Source: an uncultured Alistipes sp.
GTDB lineage: Bacteria; Bacteroidota; Bacteroidia; Bacteroidales; Rikenellaceae
NCBI GenBank assembly: GCA_949840605.1
Contig: CATKXN010000006.1
Coordinates: 1-45,881, forward strand
Direction of reading: 5' to 3'
DNA: 45,881 bases
Of the stretch, positions 24,541 through 33,439 are shown piece after piece. How positions within the stretch are numbered: position 1 is the first letter of the stretch; the number at the start of each line of letters is the position of its first letter. A program made the translations under genes and the position numbers. A model generated the notes under the pieces. The model worked only from the letters and a program-made list of their open reading frames with translations, made no database searches and had not been told where the DNA came from.

Positions 24541-26574
24541 ATGAAAAAAATCCTTTTATACTTGCTCCTGGGCATCGTAATTCCTATCGCATGCTCGAAC
24601 CAAGAGCAGAAACTTAGCTATGACATCAACGCCGAGGATGCCACCGTTGCGGTAGACACCGAGAACATTCATCCGCGCCTGCTCTTTGCTGCCGGTTCTG
24701 AGAAGGCCTTATTGCGCAATATCAACTCGGATGTTCGCTGGAAGCGACTTCACGACGCCATTATCGGTGAAAGCGACGTTCTTCTGACCGAGGCTCCTAA
24801 GAAGTATGTCATCGCCACGGGAGGACGTCTCCACTCCACCTCGTGCGAGGTTGTCCGCCGCGTTCTCTTCCTGGCCTACTCCTACCGCATGACAGGCCAG
24901 AAGAAGTACCTCGACCGCTGCGAGGAAGAGATGCTTGCCATGACCCACTTTCCGGACTGGAATCCTTCGCACTTCCTGGATGTCGCAGAGATGGCCATGG
25001 CACTCTCATTCGGCTATGACTGGCTCTATAACGATCTTTCCGAAACATCGCGGCTTGCTATCCGCAATGCCCTTCTAAACAAGGCGCTCAAGGTCTCCGA
25101 AGAGGGCACTCCTTATGAGTTGAGGTGGATGGATATGGAAAACAATTGGAGTCAGGTCTGCCACGGCGGTTTGGCCGTCACAGCCATTGCCCTCTATTCT
25201 GAAGAGCCCGATATCGCCAAGCGCATAATTAAGCGCTCGAAGAAGAAGATACTTACACCGATGAATGCATCATATCCTCCTATGGGTGCATACCCCGAGG
25301 GTATCGGCTACTGGAGTTACGGTACAACCATAAACGCCATGTTCATCGATGCCATGGAGTACTACTTCGGCGAAGAGGAGGCAGCGTCGTTCAAGGACGT
25401 TCCGGGATTTATGGAGACGGGCAACTACTTGGCTTGGCTTATCACTCCGACACTCAACACCTTCGGATTCTCGGACAACAGTACCTCGCTGCTGCTCCCT
25501 GACCAGATCATCTTCTGGTTCTATGAGCAGACCAAAGATCCCTCATTATTGTACTATCAGGCCAAACTGGTCGACAAGTTCACAAACCCCGATACCGACT
25601 ACAACAACAACGGCAAGCCCTACTCCAAACAGCTTGTCGAGGGATCGGGAGCACGTCACCTTCCCCTGATGATGCTCTGGGGTGCAGGATTCGGAAGCAC
25701 GCCGGTCGCCCGGATGGACAATGCCGTGCCTCCGACCTCGGACTACTATATCTCCGAAGGCCGTAACCCGATATGCGTAATGCGCAGCGGCTGGGATATA
25801 GATGACATGTACCTCGGATTCAAGGTCGGCAGCCCCTCGTGTCCCCATGGACACATGGACATCGGAACATTCCAGTTCGAATACAACGGTGCACGTTTCG
25901 CCATAGACATGGGCAGTGACTCCTATTCGAAGGTCGCAGGCGGAAATATCGGCGGATCGATGTTCGACCAGAACCAGGAGAGTGTGCGTTGGAATGTGCT
26001 TACTCGATACAACAACCGCGCTCACAACACATTGACATTCGACGACCAGTTGCAGATTGCGGATGCGACCTCGAACTTTATCGACCACTCTTCCGATCCC
26101 AACCGCATGTATGCCACAGGCGACCTGACACCCAACTACAAGGGGCAGGTACAGAGTTTCAAGCGTGCCGTTGCAATGGTCGAAAAACGTTATTGCGTGG
26201 TCGAGGATCTCGTGACGGCAAACACGGGCAAGGATCTCTCGGTTGTATGGAACATGGTTTCGCGTGTGAACGCCAGCAGCTTCAGTTTCAACCCTGCGAC
26301 GAATACCGCAAAACTTATAGGCAAGACCGCAGAGGGTAACAGCCGCACCGTCTATCTGAAGTTCGTTGTCGAGAATGACGACGCAACGCCTGCAGGTATC
26401 ACGATGAAACACGAGAATATCGAGGTCGACACAAGCTATGAGAATGCCGCGACAAACCACTACTACATCCGAGCCAAATATACGATCATGGCAGGACAGA
26501 CGCAGCGCATAAAGTGCTACATCTTGCCCGAGGATGAGAATATGAGTGTCTCAAACGACAACTTTATCAAGTAA
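24541..26574 (+). CDS. Heparinase II/III-fold polysaccharide lyase (paralogue 2, lipoprotein)
   Basis: Clear paralogue of the preceding lyase, 677 residues, sharing long colinear blocks (HFLDVAEM, FGYDWLY/IGYDWLY, CHGG, GYW, SDNST, HGHMDIG). It has a lipoprotein signal with the cysteine at residue 18 (IPIACSN), so it is membrane-anchored, perhaps on the cell surface. Candidate catalytic residues are H208 and Y251/Y257. Candidate metal ligands are H438, D456 and H495. An insert around residues 345-360 (NPDTDYNNNGKPYS) is missing from the first paralogue. The difference in anchoring suggests division of labour, surface cleavage here and periplasmic cleavage by paralogue 1 (inference). Confidence 0.86.
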   Translation: MKKILLYLLLGIVIPIACSNQEQKLSYDINAEDATVAVDTENIHPRLLFAAGSEKALLRNINSDVRWKRLHDAIIGESDVLLTEAPKKYVIATGGRLHSTSCEVVRRVLFLAYSYRMTGQKKYLDRCEEEMLAMTHFPDWNPSHFLDVAEMAMALSFGYDWLYNDLSETSRLAIRNALLNKALKVSEEGTPYELRWMDMENNWSQVCHGGLAVTAIALYSEEPDIAKRIIKRSKKKILTPMNASYPPMGAYPEGIGYWSYGTTINAMFIDAMEYYFGEEEAASFKDVPGFMETGNYLAWLITPTLNTFGFSDNSTSLLLPDQIIFWFYEQTKDPSLLYYQAKLVDKFTNPDTDYNNNGKPYSKQLVEGSGARHLPLMMLWGAGFGSTPVARMDNAVPPTSDYYISEGRNPICVMRSGWDIDDMYLGFKVGSPSCPHGHMDIGTFQFEYNGARFAIDMGSDSYSKVAGGNIGGSMFDQNQESVRWNVLTRYNNRAHNTLTFDDQLQIADATSNFIDHSSDPNRMYATGDLTPNYKGQVQSFKRAVAMVEKRYCVVEDLVTANTGKDLSVVWNMVSRVNASSFSFNPATNTAKLIGKTAEGNSRTVYLKFVVENDDATPAGITMKHENIEVDTSYENAATNHYYIRAKYTIMAGQTQRIKCYILPEDENMSVSNDNFIK

Positions 26575-26576
26575 CC

Positions 26577-27806
26577 ATGAAACACCTTGCATTTGTTCTG
26601 ATTTTCTGCCTCGTGGCAGGTGCAACCGAGGCCGCGGCCGAGAGCATGGAGCAACTTGTCGACCGTGCTTTCGCCAAGGCCGCAAGTCAGTACGCGCCTC
26701 TGGCCGACAGTATGCTTGCCAACTGCCCGAACCGCCTGCCGCACTCGCTGAAGAAGGACGGTTCGCTGACCCATGTTCCGGCATCGTCGTGGCTGAGCGG
26801 TTTCTTCCCCGGCTCGCTGTGGTATATCTATGAATATACCGGAAATCCCGAGATGGCCCGCTATGCACGAAAGTTCACATCCTATCTCGAGAAACAGCAA
26901 TACAACAGCAAAACCCACGACATAGGGTTTATGGTATTCTGCAGTTACGGCAACCAGCAGCGCATAGAGCCTTCGGACGGTGCGATAAGCGTGGTTCTCA
27001 ATGCCGCCGCATCGCTGGCCTCGCGTTTCAGTTCGAAGGTGGGATGTATCCGCTCATGGGACAAGGAGGTGCGTCCGGGATGGCACTATCCTGTAATCAT
27101 CGACAACATGATGAACCTCGAATTGCTGCTCTGGAGCTGGCATACGAGTGGCGATGAAAACCTTCTGAAGGTTGCCATGTCACACGCCGATACCACAATG
27201 AAAAACCATTTTCGCGAGGATCACAGCTCCTACCATGTCGTGAACTACGACCCTGAAAGTGGCAAAGTAGCATTTCAAGGCACTTTCCAGGGTTGGCATA
27301 ACGGCTCCTCCTGGGCGCGCGGTCAGGGCTGGGGTTTGTACGGCTATACGACCCTCTACCGCTATACCGGCGAACGCCGCTACCTCGATCATGCCATGGC
27401 CATTGCCGACTATATCTTGCAGCATCCCCATCTGCCCAAGGACGGCATACCCTATTGGGATCTCTCGCTTGTGGCAGACAATGCTACTCCGCGTGATGCT
27501 TCAGCTGCAGCCGTAATCGCCTCGGCACTTGTCGAACTCAGTTGCTATGTCCCCGAATCCAAAGCCGCGGGCTATCTTGCTCTGGCAGAAAAGCAACTGC
27601 GCTCGCTCGCGTCTGCAAAATACACGGCGCGCGAAGGCTCCAACGGCCGCATGTTGCTCCTGCACTCGACTACCAGCTTCCCGTCGGGAATCGAAGTTGA
27701 TGCTCCGCTGAGCTATGCCGACTACTACTACCTTGAAGCGCTCATGCGCTACAAGCGACTGATAATTGAAAAACAAAATCCCGCTAAACTCAACGACAAG
27801 CTATGA
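26577..27806 (+). CDS. GH88 unsaturated glucuronyl hydrolase
   Basis: Hydrolyses the unsaturated uronic acid from the non-reducing end of oligosaccharides made by polysaccharide lyases, probably in the periplasm. The 409 residues start with a Sec signal peptide (to about EAAAE, residue 22) and form an alpha6/alpha6 barrel. Two aspartates, D115 (THDIGFM) and D176 (VIIDNMMN), are 61 residues apart, the same spacing as the two catalytic aspartates of the Bacillus GH88 enzyme. Other family blocks include SSWARGQGW and a C-terminal SADYYYLEAL-like motif (SYADYYYLEAL). The gene starts 3 bases after the lyase stop and overlaps the next gene by 4, tying it to the two lyases. Confidence 0.94.
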   Translation: MKHLAFVLIFCLVAGATEAAAESMEQLVDRAFAKAASQYAPLADSMLANCPNRLPHSLKKDGSLTHVPASSWLSGFFPGSLWYIYEYTGNPEMARYARKFTSYLEKQQYNSKTHDIGFMVFCSYGNQQRIEPSDGAISVVLNAAASLASRFSSKVGCIRSWDKEVRPGWHYPVIIDNMMNLELLLWSWHTSGDENLLKVAMSHADTTMKNHFREDHSSYHVVNYDPESGKVAFQGTFQGWHNGSSWARGQGWGLYGYTTLYRYTGERRYLDHAMAIADYILQHPHLPKDGIPYWDLSLVADNATPRDASAAAVIASALVELSCYVPESKAAGYLALAEKQLRSLASAKYTAREGSNGRMLLLHSTTSFPSGIEVDAPLSYADYYYLEALMRYKRLIIEKQNPAKLNDKL

Positions 27807-29962
27807 AAAAGAGAACAATCTGTCTGCTTGCGCTAACATGTGCTCTTGTTGCCTGCTCGGACGACGATAACATCTCGGTATTCGATAATCCTGTCCGTGC
27901 AGTTGTCGAAACTCCTATGGAATTTGTGACCGACCTGGCAGCCGAGCCGCTGCAACTTTCGTATCATATCAGCACCGCCCCTGCGTCGCTCGTGCCTGAT
28001 GCTCCCGAGGTGCATTCTGTAACACGTCGGAAACATGCGGCACTGCATAATGCGCATCTTTTCCAATTCAGTCCCAAGGGGGTGATGTTTGCCAACGAGG
28101 TGCTGGGCGACATCTCCGTGGGACAGACCATTTCGCCGTCTCTCACAACAGGCCTTGAGCAGACCATCTATCTGGTGGCCAATATCGGCAATGTTGACTT
28201 CTCGAAGGTGACCGATCTGGCAACCTTCGAGGCCATGACACTCGATACCGAGATCATCACCTCCGAAGATAATATTCCTGTTGTCGGATGTCTGAAGGGT
28301 GTCGAGGTCGTGAAGACCGACGACGGCAAGGGCGCTCTGCGCGTGGCCGAGGGTGCAGCCAAATTGGAACTGCGCCACATAGCCTCGAAAATAGTGTTCG
28401 ACTATCGGTTCAAGGTCGAGGGTTTGGAACTTCAGTCCGTCGCTCTGTGCGATGCTCCGGCCACAATGACATTTGTCGAGCCTGTGGCCGACGGTATCAT
28501 GACCTTCTTTCCCGAAGCTATCATCGACTCGAACTTCAAGAAGATCGCCGTTACGGAACTCTCCGTAGAGCAGAAACTCGCGGGTGAATTTACATGGTAT
28601 GTTTCGGACAATATCCGCGGCTATATCGAGGAATACACCGAAGAACAGCAGAAAAACCGCATGAATGCCCCCGACCGCAGCACCTACATCCTTTTGGAGG
28701 CTGTGGCCGCCGATGGCCTGAAGGTCAGCTACCGAATCTATCCGGGCGGCAACAACAGCGGCGACTACAACATCTTCCGCAACCGCATATATTCGGTGTC
28801 GGCTCTTATTGATGGCGACGATCCCGAAGTGGACTCGCGTATCGAAACCGACATGCCGCCCATCGTTATCGTCCCCGACTATGCAACACCGGCCAATTGT
28901 TATATGGTTGCTCCGGGCGGTGAGGTGTCATTCAACCCATACAAGACTGTGGGCGATGTCGACAACAAACATCTCACAGGCAAAACCATTGCCCGGGCCG
29001 AGATTCTGTGGCAGACCAAAGTCGACGGCGAGTTGGCACTCGGCGACGCGAAATCGGTTGAGTTATCGACCAAAGGCGACAATACGTTTGTGACGGTCAA
29101 AGCCAACAAATCGGCCGCGACAGGCGGTAACGCACTCGTCGTCGTTCGCAACGATGCGGGAGATATTCTGTGGAGTTTCCATATTTGGGTAACTCCCTAC
29201 GATGCCGACACCGAAGATGTGACCTACAACGGTGAAACGTGGCTTAATCGCAATTTGGGCGCGCTCTCGGTCACAGCGGGCGATACCAACGCATCGGGTT
29301 GGCTCTACCAGTGGGGACGCCCCGTACCATTCCCGTATGCCGTTGATGATAGCAATGTTGTAAAACTCTATGATGCCAACGGCAACGAACTGAAGGCGCT
29401 GAGCGAGACTCCGGGTGATATGCAGATCAAGAAGATGGATATAGCGAACATCCCGGGCTCAGCCGGGTCGATGCTCGACTATGCCATCCAAAATCCTCTG
29501 ACGCTAATTTACAATGATATATCCGGGGAGTCTAAAAAACCGAACTTCGTGCATTGGATCTCATCGGATCCTACGGGTGAAACCATCACATCGAATTTGT
29601 GGAACATGTCAGGCAAAACCATTTACGACCCATGTCCTGCGGGTTACAAGATTTCGGGCGCCGACATATTCAACAACACTCTGAAGCACAATTCAGCTGT
29701 GAGCGGTGCTTTGACGATCGATGCAGCCAACAACGGTGCATATATCAATGTACTGGACAAGAAAACCGTTTGGTTCCCATATCAAGGCGTACGTAAAACC
29801 ACAGGGGTTGTCGAAGATTTCGGCACGAATGTCTATGTCTGGACGGGCAACAGCCATGCCGATGCCCTGCGGACATGGACGCCTTATATCTATTCGGCAT
29901 ACAAGACCCAGATCACCACACCGCGCAGTTGGGCCTGCGTAGTCCGCTGTGTTCGCGAATAG
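27803..29962 (+). CDS. Fimbrillin-like lipoprotein with C-terminal FISUMP-type domain
   Basis: Surface lipoprotein of 719 residues with lipobox LVACS (C18) followed by DDDN. The N-terminal half has the layout of Bacteroidetes fimbrillin/Mfa-like and DUF4906 proteins (ALRVAEGAAKLELRHIASKI and similar strands). A middle part begins with ATPANCYMVAPGGEVSF. The C-terminal part shows TWLNRNLGA, YQWGRP, YDPCPAGYKI and the ending VRCVRE, the pattern of the Fibrobacter-paralogous (FISUMP) domain. Such proteins are normally adhesins or pilus components. Here it is locked in the operon by a 4-base overlap with the GH88 gene, so a glycan-binding role is a reasonable but unproven guess. Confidence 0.78.
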   Translation: MKKRTICLLALTCALVACSDDDNISVFDNPVRAVVETPMEFVTDLAAEPLQLSYHISTAPASLVPDAPEVHSVTRRKHAALHNAHLFQFSPKGVMFANEVLGDISVGQTISPSLTTGLEQTIYLVANIGNVDFSKVTDLATFEAMTLDTEIITSEDNIPVVGCLKGVEVVKTDDGKGALRVAEGAAKLELRHIASKIVFDYRFKVEGLELQSVALCDAPATMTFVEPVADGIMTFFPEAIIDSNFKKIAVTELSVEQKLAGEFTWYVSDNIRGYIEEYTEEQQKNRMNAPDRSTYILLEAVAADGLKVSYRIYPGGNNSGDYNIFRNRIYSVSALIDGDDPEVDSRIETDMPPIVIVPDYATPANCYMVAPGGEVSFNPYKTVGDVDNKHLTGKTIARAEILWQTKVDGELALGDAKSVELSTKGDNTFVTVKANKSAATGGNALVVVRNDAGDILWSFHIWVTPYDADTEDVTYNGETWLNRNLGALSVTAGDTNASGWLYQWGRPVPFPYAVDDSNVVKLYDANGNELKALSETPGDMQIKKMDIANIPGSAGSMLDYAIQNPLTLIYNDISGESKKPNFVHWISSDPTGETITSNLWNMSGKTIYDPCPAGYKISGADIFNNTLKHNSAVSGALTIDAANNGAYINVLDKKTVWFPYQGVRKTTGVVEDFGTNVYVWTGNSHADALRTWTPYIYSAYKTQITTPRSWACVVRCVRE

Positions 29963-29982
29963 GGTATGATAAAACTATAAAA

Positions 29983-31842
29983 ATGCAATCAACAAATATA
30001 AAGAGCAAAGGCTGCAATGCGGCCTTTACTCTTGACAATACGATATTTGTCCATGCACCGTCGTTTGCCGAAAAGGGTGGTTGGATACCCGATATACAGT
30101 TTTACGGCCAAACCCAAAGCGTGCACATGCTGGCTCACGGTCTCGGCTCGCCGGTTGAGGATGCCGTGGCTCACATCGTAGTGCCAACCGACGGAGAATA
30201 CCGCCTCTGGATACATACGCGCAATTGGACGGCGCTCTGGAGCAAAGGGTTGGCAGCAGGACGCTTCGCGCTGAAAATCGACGGTGTGTTGCAGTCTGCA
30301 ATATTCGGCGAGGGCGCTTTTGAGTGGCACTGGCAAGATGGCGGCACGGTGACACTGAAAGCCGGTGAGACGAGCGTCGCTCTGCACGATCTCACCGGTT
30401 TTGACGGCCGTTGCGATGCCATTGTCCTCACCACGGCGGATACCGAACCGGAGAACACACCCGAAGCCATCGCCGCATTGCGCAAGCAATTGACCGGCCT
30501 GCCCGCAAAACCCAAAAACGCGGGTACATTCGACTTCGTTGTCGTAGGTGGCGGTTTGGCCGGCCTCTGCGCCTCCTTAGCTGCGGCGCGTTTGGGAACG
30601 AAGGTAGCATTAATTCAGGATCGTAAGGTGTTGGGCGGCAACAACTCATCGGAGATTCGTGTCGGCCTGGGCGGACGTCTGAACATAGGTCTTTACCCCT
30701 CGCTGGGTTATCTGGTCAATGAACTCGGCCCTGCCAACAAGGGCAATGCCCGCACGGCGGCACACTACGAGGATGACAAGAAGATGAACGTTGTCAGGGG
30801 CGAACGCAACATCAAGCTCTTCACCGGTATGCGCATGACGGCTGCCGAAAAGGATGACGAAGGGGCAATTAAGGCTGTAATTGCCACCAATATGGATACT
30901 TTGGAGCAGATTCGAATTGAAGGACGGCTCTTCTCCGACTGCACAGGCGATGCCACATTGGGAGTCATTGCAGGTGCAGAGTGGCACATGGGACGCGAGT
31001 CGCACGACGAGTTCGAAGAGCCTTCGGCTCCGGCTGTAGCCGACGGCATGACCATGGGAGCATCGTTGCAGTGGTACTGTCTGGAGGGTGACCGTCCATC
31101 GGAGTTCCCTGACATCGACTGGGGTCTGCAACTCTCGGAACAGACCGTGCAGAAGGTGCGCCGCGGACAGTGGTACTGGGAGGTCGGAATGCGCGAAAAC
31201 CAGATCGACGAGGCCGAGCGCATCCGCGACTACGGTATGTATGTGGCTTACTCGAACTTCGCATATCTGAAAAACCACTACTCTAAGCGCGACGAATATG
31301 CCGCGAGCTACCTGGGTTGGGTGTCGCATGTGATGGGCAAGCGCGAGAGCCGCCGTCTGCGTGGCGAACTGGTGCTGCGCGAGCAAGATCTCAAGCAGAA
31401 TATCCTCTATCCGGACGGCTCGGTATCAACATCATGGTATATCGACCTGCACTATCCCGACCCCGAGAACGCCAAGGATTTCCCGGGTGGCGAGTATCTG
31501 TCGATGGGCGACCTTACGCCCCAGCCCTTCTATCCAATTCCCTATCGTTGTTTCTACTCGAAAGATGTGCCCAATCTCTTTATGGCGGGACGCAATATCA
31601 GCGTGACGCACATTGCCCTGGGTACGGTGCGTGTGATGCGCACAACGGGTATGATGGGCGAGGTAGTCGGTATGGCAGCGTCGATATGCACCAAGCACAA
31701 CGCCCGTCCACGCGAAGTCTACACCACCTATTTCGCCGAGTTGCAGACGCTGATGCGCAAGGGTGCGGGACGCACGGATGTTCCCTATTTGCAGGTCTAC
31801 ACGCTGGTCGACACAACTGGTGAACGCCATGAAGATATTTAA
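29983..31842 (+). CDS. FAD-dependent oxidoreductase with N-terminal beta-sandwich module
   Basis: Predicted 619-residue flavoprotein. The ATG at 29983 follows the previous stop by 20 bases; the frame is also open upstream from 29875 but that part overlaps the previous gene. No signal peptide is seen, so it is probably cytoplasmic. Residues 17-152 look like a carbohydrate-binding-type beta-sandwich (YRLWIHTRNWT, FALKIDG, DLTGFDGRCDAIVLT). Residues about 184-212 are a dinucleotide-binding Rossmann start (FVVVGGGLAGLCASLAAARL), followed by an FAD-oxidoreductase body (GGNNSSEIRVGLGG, DCTGDATLGVIAGAEW) and a C-terminal FAD block (NLFMAGRNISVTHIALG). Relatives recur in PULs, with no settled reaction. 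It may oxidise or rearrange an imported sugar. Confidence 0.82.
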   Translation: MQSTNIKSKGCNAAFTLDNTIFVHAPSFAEKGGWIPDIQFYGQTQSVHMLAHGLGSPVEDAVAHIVVPTDGEYRLWIHTRNWTALWSKGLAAGRFALKIDGVLQSAIFGEGAFEWHWQDGGTVTLKAGETSVALHDLTGFDGRCDAIVLTTADTEPENTPEAIAALRKQLTGLPAKPKNAGTFDFVVVGGGLAGLCASLAAARLGTKVALIQDRKVLGGNNSSEIRVGLGGRLNIGLYPSLGYLVNELGPANKGNARTAAHYEDDKKMNVVRGERNIKLFTGMRMTAAEKDDEGAIKAVIATNMDTLEQIRIEGRLFSDCTGDATLGVIAGAEWHMGRESHDEFEEPSAPAVADGMTMGASLQWYCLEGDRPSEFPDIDWGLQLSEQTVQKVRRGQWYWEVGMRENQIDEAERIRDYGMYVAYSNFAYLKNHYSKRDEYAASYLGWVSHVMGKRESRRLRGELVLREQDLKQNILYPDGSVSTSWYIDLHYPDPENAKDFPGGEYLSMGDLTPQPFYPIPYRCFYSKDVPNLFMAGRNISVTHIALGTVRVMRTTGMMGEVVGMAASICTKHNARPREVYTTYFAELQTLMRKGAGRTDVPYLQVYTLVDTTGERHEDI

Positions 31843-31860
31843 TCACAACACCTTTAAATC

Positions 31861-33411
31861 ATGTCTATTATAGATTGGATTATAATCATCGCGTTTCTGG
31901 TAGCCCTCACGTCTATCGGATTCATGTTCTCGCGCAAGAACAACAATCTCGAGGATTACTTCCTCGGCGGCCGCTCGATGCCCATGTGGTTGGTGGCATT
32001 CGCTGCCGTGGGTACATCAATCAGCGCAGGAACTTTCGTGGGAGCGCCGCAAATCGCCTTCGACACGAATCTCACCTATATTCTGCTGAGTGTAGGTGCG
32101 ATTTTCGGAGGATTGCTCGCCGCCGTTGTCATTTTGCCAGCGCTCTACAAGGCCGACACGCTAACCATTTACGGCTATTTGGGCAACCGCTTCGGATCGG
32201 GAGCGAAACAGGCAACGAGCCTGATGTTTCTCTTGGGACAACTGCTGACTTCGGGATCGCGACTCTTCATCGCCGCCATCGCCGTATCGGTGATGTTGTA
32301 CGGTACCATCGAGTTTAACTTCCTGATCTACTCCATCCTTATTTTGGGTGTTATAAGCACCATCTACACCATGGCCGGAGGTATAAAGGGATTGATCTAT
32401 ATCGACACCATTCAGATTCTGCTGGTCATAGCCACAGGACTGATCTCCATTGTACTGATATATTGCGCCATTCCCGAGTCCTTCTCGGAAATTGTATCCA
32501 CATTGCGTAACGCCGTCGACGGCGATGGCAATCCACAGGACAAGCTGCAAATCATTGACTCGAGCAGGTCACTCGCCGAGCCCTACAACCTTATAGGTGC
32601 TCTGGTGGCCTGTACGATATTTAAGTTCGCGCAGTTCTCGACCGACCACGAGTTTGTGCAACGCCAGTTGACGTGTCAGTCTGTGCACAAGGCGAGTGTG
32701 TCGCTCATCTGGTCGCAGCTTATCTCGCTTCCCGTTGTCATTATCTTCATGGTTGTGGGTCTGCTCCTATATGTGGCCTATCCGCACATCATGGCTCCGG
32801 AGGTTGTCCAGTCCATAGCTCGCGACAGCCGCGATGTCTTTCCGCAGTATATATGCAGCCCCAATATGCTTGTGGGTCTGCGCGGACTGATGATTGTCGG
32901 TCTACTGGCCGCGGCACTGTCGAGTTTCAACTCGGCTATAAACTCAATGACCAGCAGCTTTGTAGCCGACATCTACGAACCGCTGAAAAAACATTTCGTA
33001 ACGCGTGAACTGACCGCAAAAGAGCAGATGCGCGAATCGCGAATCATGGTTCTCGGTATGGGTATAGCGCTTACGCTCTTTGCTATCGTGGCGGCTGTGA
33101 TGCAGGAGTCGGGAGGTCAGAATCTCGTCGACTTCGCCCTGGGTATCATGAGTTTTTCATACGCCGGTATGCTGGGTGTATTCTTATGTGCTGTACTTAC
33201 ACGCCGCGGAAATGTTACGAGCGTAATCGCAGCGCTCGTTGTCGGAGCACTCGTTGTGCTGGTTTTCCAGCCCACGATTTTCGCCTCTTGGACAGAGGTT
33301 GTATTTGGTCGAGCGCTCAAACTCGCATGGCCCTGGTGGACGGTATTCGGCGGGGCTGTCAGCTTTGGTGTTTGCTGTCTGGGTAACCGCAAAGTAGCTG
33401 CCCAAGCCTGA
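31861..33411 (+). CDS. Sodium:solute symporter (SSS family)
   Basis: Inner-membrane transporter of 516 residues with about thirteen membrane spans, in the sodium/solute symporter family. Visible hallmarks are the N-terminal EDYFLGGRSMPMW, the AAVGTSISAGTFVGAP sodium-site region and a C-terminal GLLAAALSSFNSAINSMTSS segment. In this locus it most likely imports the mono- or disaccharide released by the lyases and GH88. Transport specificity cannot be read from sequence; the family includes sugar, sialic acid and organic acid carriers. Many PULs use an MFS permease instead, so this is a locus-specific choice. Confidence 0.92.
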   Translation: MSIIDWIIIIAFLVALTSIGFMFSRKNNNLEDYFLGGRSMPMWLVAFAAVGTSISAGTFVGAPQIAFDTNLTYILLSVGAIFGGLLAAVVILPALYKADTLTIYGYLGNRFGSGAKQATSLMFLLGQLLTSGSRLFIAAIAVSVMLYGTIEFNFLIYSILILGVISTIYTMAGGIKGLIYIDTIQILLVIATGLISIVLIYCAIPESFSEIVSTLRNAVDGDGNPQDKLQIIDSSRSLAEPYNLIGALVACTIFKFAQFSTDHEFVQRQLTCQSVHKASVSLIWSQLISLPVVIIFMVVGLLLYVAYPHIMAPEVVQSIARDSRDVFPQYICSPNMLVGLRGLMIVGLLAAALSSFNSAINSMTSSFVADIYEPLKKHFVTRELTAKEQMRESRIMVLGMGIALTLFAIVAAVMQESGGQNLVDFALGIMSFSYAGMLGVFLCAVLTRRGNVTSVIAALVVGALVVLVFQPTIFASWTEVVFGRALKLAWPWWTVFGGAVSFGVCCLGNRKVAAQA

Positions 33412-33439
33412 ATTTATAAAATCCTAAATAAACTATAAA

